A DNA stretch of 64,000 nt, from NCBI GenBank assembly GCA_037968815.1, contig JBBKWF010000002.1, forward strand, positions 283,349 through 347,348, written 5' to 3'. Within the stretch, counting starts at the first letter, position 1; every line of letters starts with the position of its first letter. A program made the position numbers and the translations under genes. The notes under the pieces were generated by a model. The model saw only the letters and a program-made list of their open reading frames with translations, ran no database searches and was not told where the DNA came from. Positions 62,817 to 64,000 of this stretch are shown in pieces. The stretch comes from Pseudopedobacter sp037968815 (GTDB lineage Bacteria > Bacteroidota > Bacteroidia > Sphingobacteriales > Sphingobacteriaceae).

Positions 62817-63827
62817 ATGAAAAAAATTAGACTTATAAAACCACAAATCACCTTAATACTTTTTTCAGCATTAATTTTTTCAACTACCATTATTTCTTGT
62901 AACAAAGATAAAAAAGGTGTTCTACCTACCATATCGCAATTCGTAGTAGGGCTAAAAGATCTTAGCCAGTTAGAAGCATCAGCAATAAAAGGAGACTTAG
63001 TAGTTGCTTTATCTAATAAAAACACTGCTCCGGCCTCTAATGGAAATTTTACTGTATTTGCACCAACAAATCAAGCCTTCCAAAAAATAGGCTTAGTAAA
63101 TGCTCAGGATTTAAACGCTCTACAAACACCATTTTTAGCAAACGTGTTGAAATATCACGTAAGCAACGGAACTACTAAAGACGAACTCTTAACTAGTGGA
63201 AGTAGCCTACCCTCTTTACTTGCCGAAACGGTAACAAAAAGAATTATCATTAGAAATAACGAAAAATACGTAAACGGGTCTAAAATAATAGTTGTTGACA
63301 CCAAGAATGATAACGGTACAGTACATGTGATAAATCGTGTTTTATTAGCATCCGGTACAGACATAGCGAATACCGCAATATTTTTCTCACAAGGTAAAGG
63401 CTTTGTTAAACCAGAATTGACATTTTTGGTAGAAGCCGTTGTTTATTGTGATTTAGTAACAGCACTAACCGATCCAGTCGCTAGCTACACAGTTTTTGCC
63501 CCTACAGATCAAGCTTTCAAAGATTTAGGTAAAAAATTAGGTGTGGCACTTAATAATCCTTCCGATATCAGAAAGCTGGATAAAGCTACTGTTAAACAAA
63601 TATTGCTAACACATGTTGTGGCTAACGGTGGCGCTAAGTTCACTTCAGAGCTTTACACTGGAAACTTACAAACTTTGAGTGGAGAAAACATTGTGTTAGG
63701 TGAGTATAATAACGGAGTGCTAAGTGTTAAAGGTGGCGGAAATAGTATTGTAGCAAATATGGTTATCCCTGATGTCCAAGCAACAAACGGTATAGTACAT
63801 GTAATCGATAGGGTCTTGCTACCTTAA
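62817..63827 (+). CDS. Two-domain fasciclin (FAS1) lipoprotein
   Basis: A 336-residue lipoprotein (lipobox IISC, Cys28) with two FAS1 domains, ~38-180 and ~190-336. Each has the H1 motif FTVFAPTNQAFQKIG / YTVFAPTDQAFKDLG and the H2 motif GTVHVINRVLLA / GIVHVIDRVLLP. FAS1 domains mediate adhesion or binding of other surface molecules. It has its own spacer of 227 bases with no exact -7 consensus. A palindromic hairpin follows the stop. Confidence 0.92.
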   Translation: MKKIRLIKPQITLILFSALIFSTTIISCNKDKKGVLPTISQFVVGLKDLSQLEASAIKGDLVVALSNKNTAPASNGNFTVFAPTNQAFQKIGLVNAQDLNALQTPFLANVLKYHVSNGTTKDELLTSGSSLPSLLAETVTKRIIIRNNEKYVNGSKIIVVDTKNDNGTVHVINRVLLASGTDIANTAIFFSQGKGFVKPELTFLVEAVVYCDLVTALTDPVASYTVFAPTDQAFKDLGKKLGVALNNPSDIRKLDKATVKQILLTHVVANGGAKFTSELYTGNLQTLSGENIVLGEYNNGVLSVKGGGNSIVANMVIPDVQATNGIVHVIDRVLLP

Positions 63828-63853
63828 AACCATTTTCTTAGGAATAAGAACAC

Positions 63854-63880
63854 CTCCTATATATAGGAGTATAATTTTTT
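63854..63880 (+). terminator. Terminator after the fasciclin gene
   Basis: A 16-base palindrome, CTCCTATATATAGGAG (63854-63869), followed by a T-rich run. Confidence 0.65.
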
Positions 63881-63900
63881 TAGTAAAAACGACTGTTTTC

Positions 63901-64000
63901 CGATTATGGGGGCCGATAGTCCGGCTGTCCATTCATACTCCACGCAACCCACGGGCTCCGACACGGCATTAACCCGGCCCATTGCACAATCTGCCCCACT
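63901..64000. other. GC-rich terminal segment, unassigned
   Basis: By direct count 62 of the last 100 bases are G or C, against an AT-rich background elsewhere. Both a plus-strand frame from ATG 63906 and a minus-strand frame running into the window edge stay open, but neither is recognisable. It may be the edge of a mobile element, a foreign gene or a structured repeat cut by the window end. Confidence 0.45.

Noticed and set aside
63906..64000. Partial gene starting at ATG 63906
   Set aside because: The frame is open to the window end, but so is one on the other strand; no recognisable residues, so not called as a CDS.
1..64000. tRNA, rRNA, riboswitch or phage genes
   Set aside because: None of their conserved signatures were noticed in the spacers when read on both strands; a covariance-model search would be needed to exclude small RNAs.

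Overview
The window looks like a chromosome segment of a low-GC Bacteroidota, most likely Sphingobacteriaceae (Pedobacter-like). The evidence is SusC/SusD pairs, type IX secretion (T9SS) C-terminal sorting domains, lipoproteins with the SC(K/D) lipobox style, TAnnTTTG promoter -7 elements, and the absence of Shine-Dalgarno sequences before most starts. No rRNA, tRNA, CRISPR array, phage or intact insertion sequence was seen.

Layout. 1-5530: housekeeping and envelope genes (3' end of purQ, coaX, an outer-membrane protein, lptC, dapF on the opposite strand, and a Deg/HtrA protease). 5781-9378: succinate dehydrogenase sdhCAB. 9527-10492: a lone 2-oxoglutarate/Fe(II) oxygenase. 10625-24088: a complete nuoA-N complex I locus with a short NuoG. 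24139-34175: mixed housekeeping genes (DedA protein, inorganic pyrophosphatase, CorC-type CBS protein, rsmE, a DUF4159 protein, a small outer-membrane barrel, dnaG, yraN, a PBP4-type carboxypeptidase, and an aspartyl protease with a PDZ domain).

34210-60271 is a polysaccharide utilization locus (PUL) whose enzymes all point to beta-1,3-glucan (laminarin, callose, curdlan or fungal wall glucan): GH3, a very large modular GH81, a discoidin-domain T9SS protein, a CotH-domain lipoprotein, a GH128-type lipoprotein, a GH16 laminarinase-type lipoprotein, a small surface lipoprotein, SusD and SusC. All of these are on the minus strand. A divergently transcribed membrane-bound regulator (beta-propeller, Y_Y_Y domain, transmembrane helix, LuxR-type HTH, no kinase) and a duplicated-module T9SS protein follow on the plus strand. 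The inferred scheme is: T9SS-exported GH81 and surface GH16/GH128 lipoproteins cut glucan outside, discoidin and jelly-roll-like proteins hold it, SusCD imports oligosaccharides, periplasmic GH3 releases glucose, and the regulator senses a product. Terminator-like hairpins split the PUL into about five transcription units.

60458-64000: a TonB-C-domain protein, a small membrane protein, a beta-barrel protein and a two-domain fasciclin lipoprotein. The final 100 bases are abruptly GC-rich and unexplained.

Spacers inside the sdh and nuo operons carry several families of short palindromic or tandem repeats. One relative of these appears to have become the signal-peptide coding region of the DUF4159 gene. 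The most interesting points are the beta-1,3-glucan PUL and its unusual parts, the candidate shared operator motifs on either side of the regulator, and the repeat-derived signal peptide.
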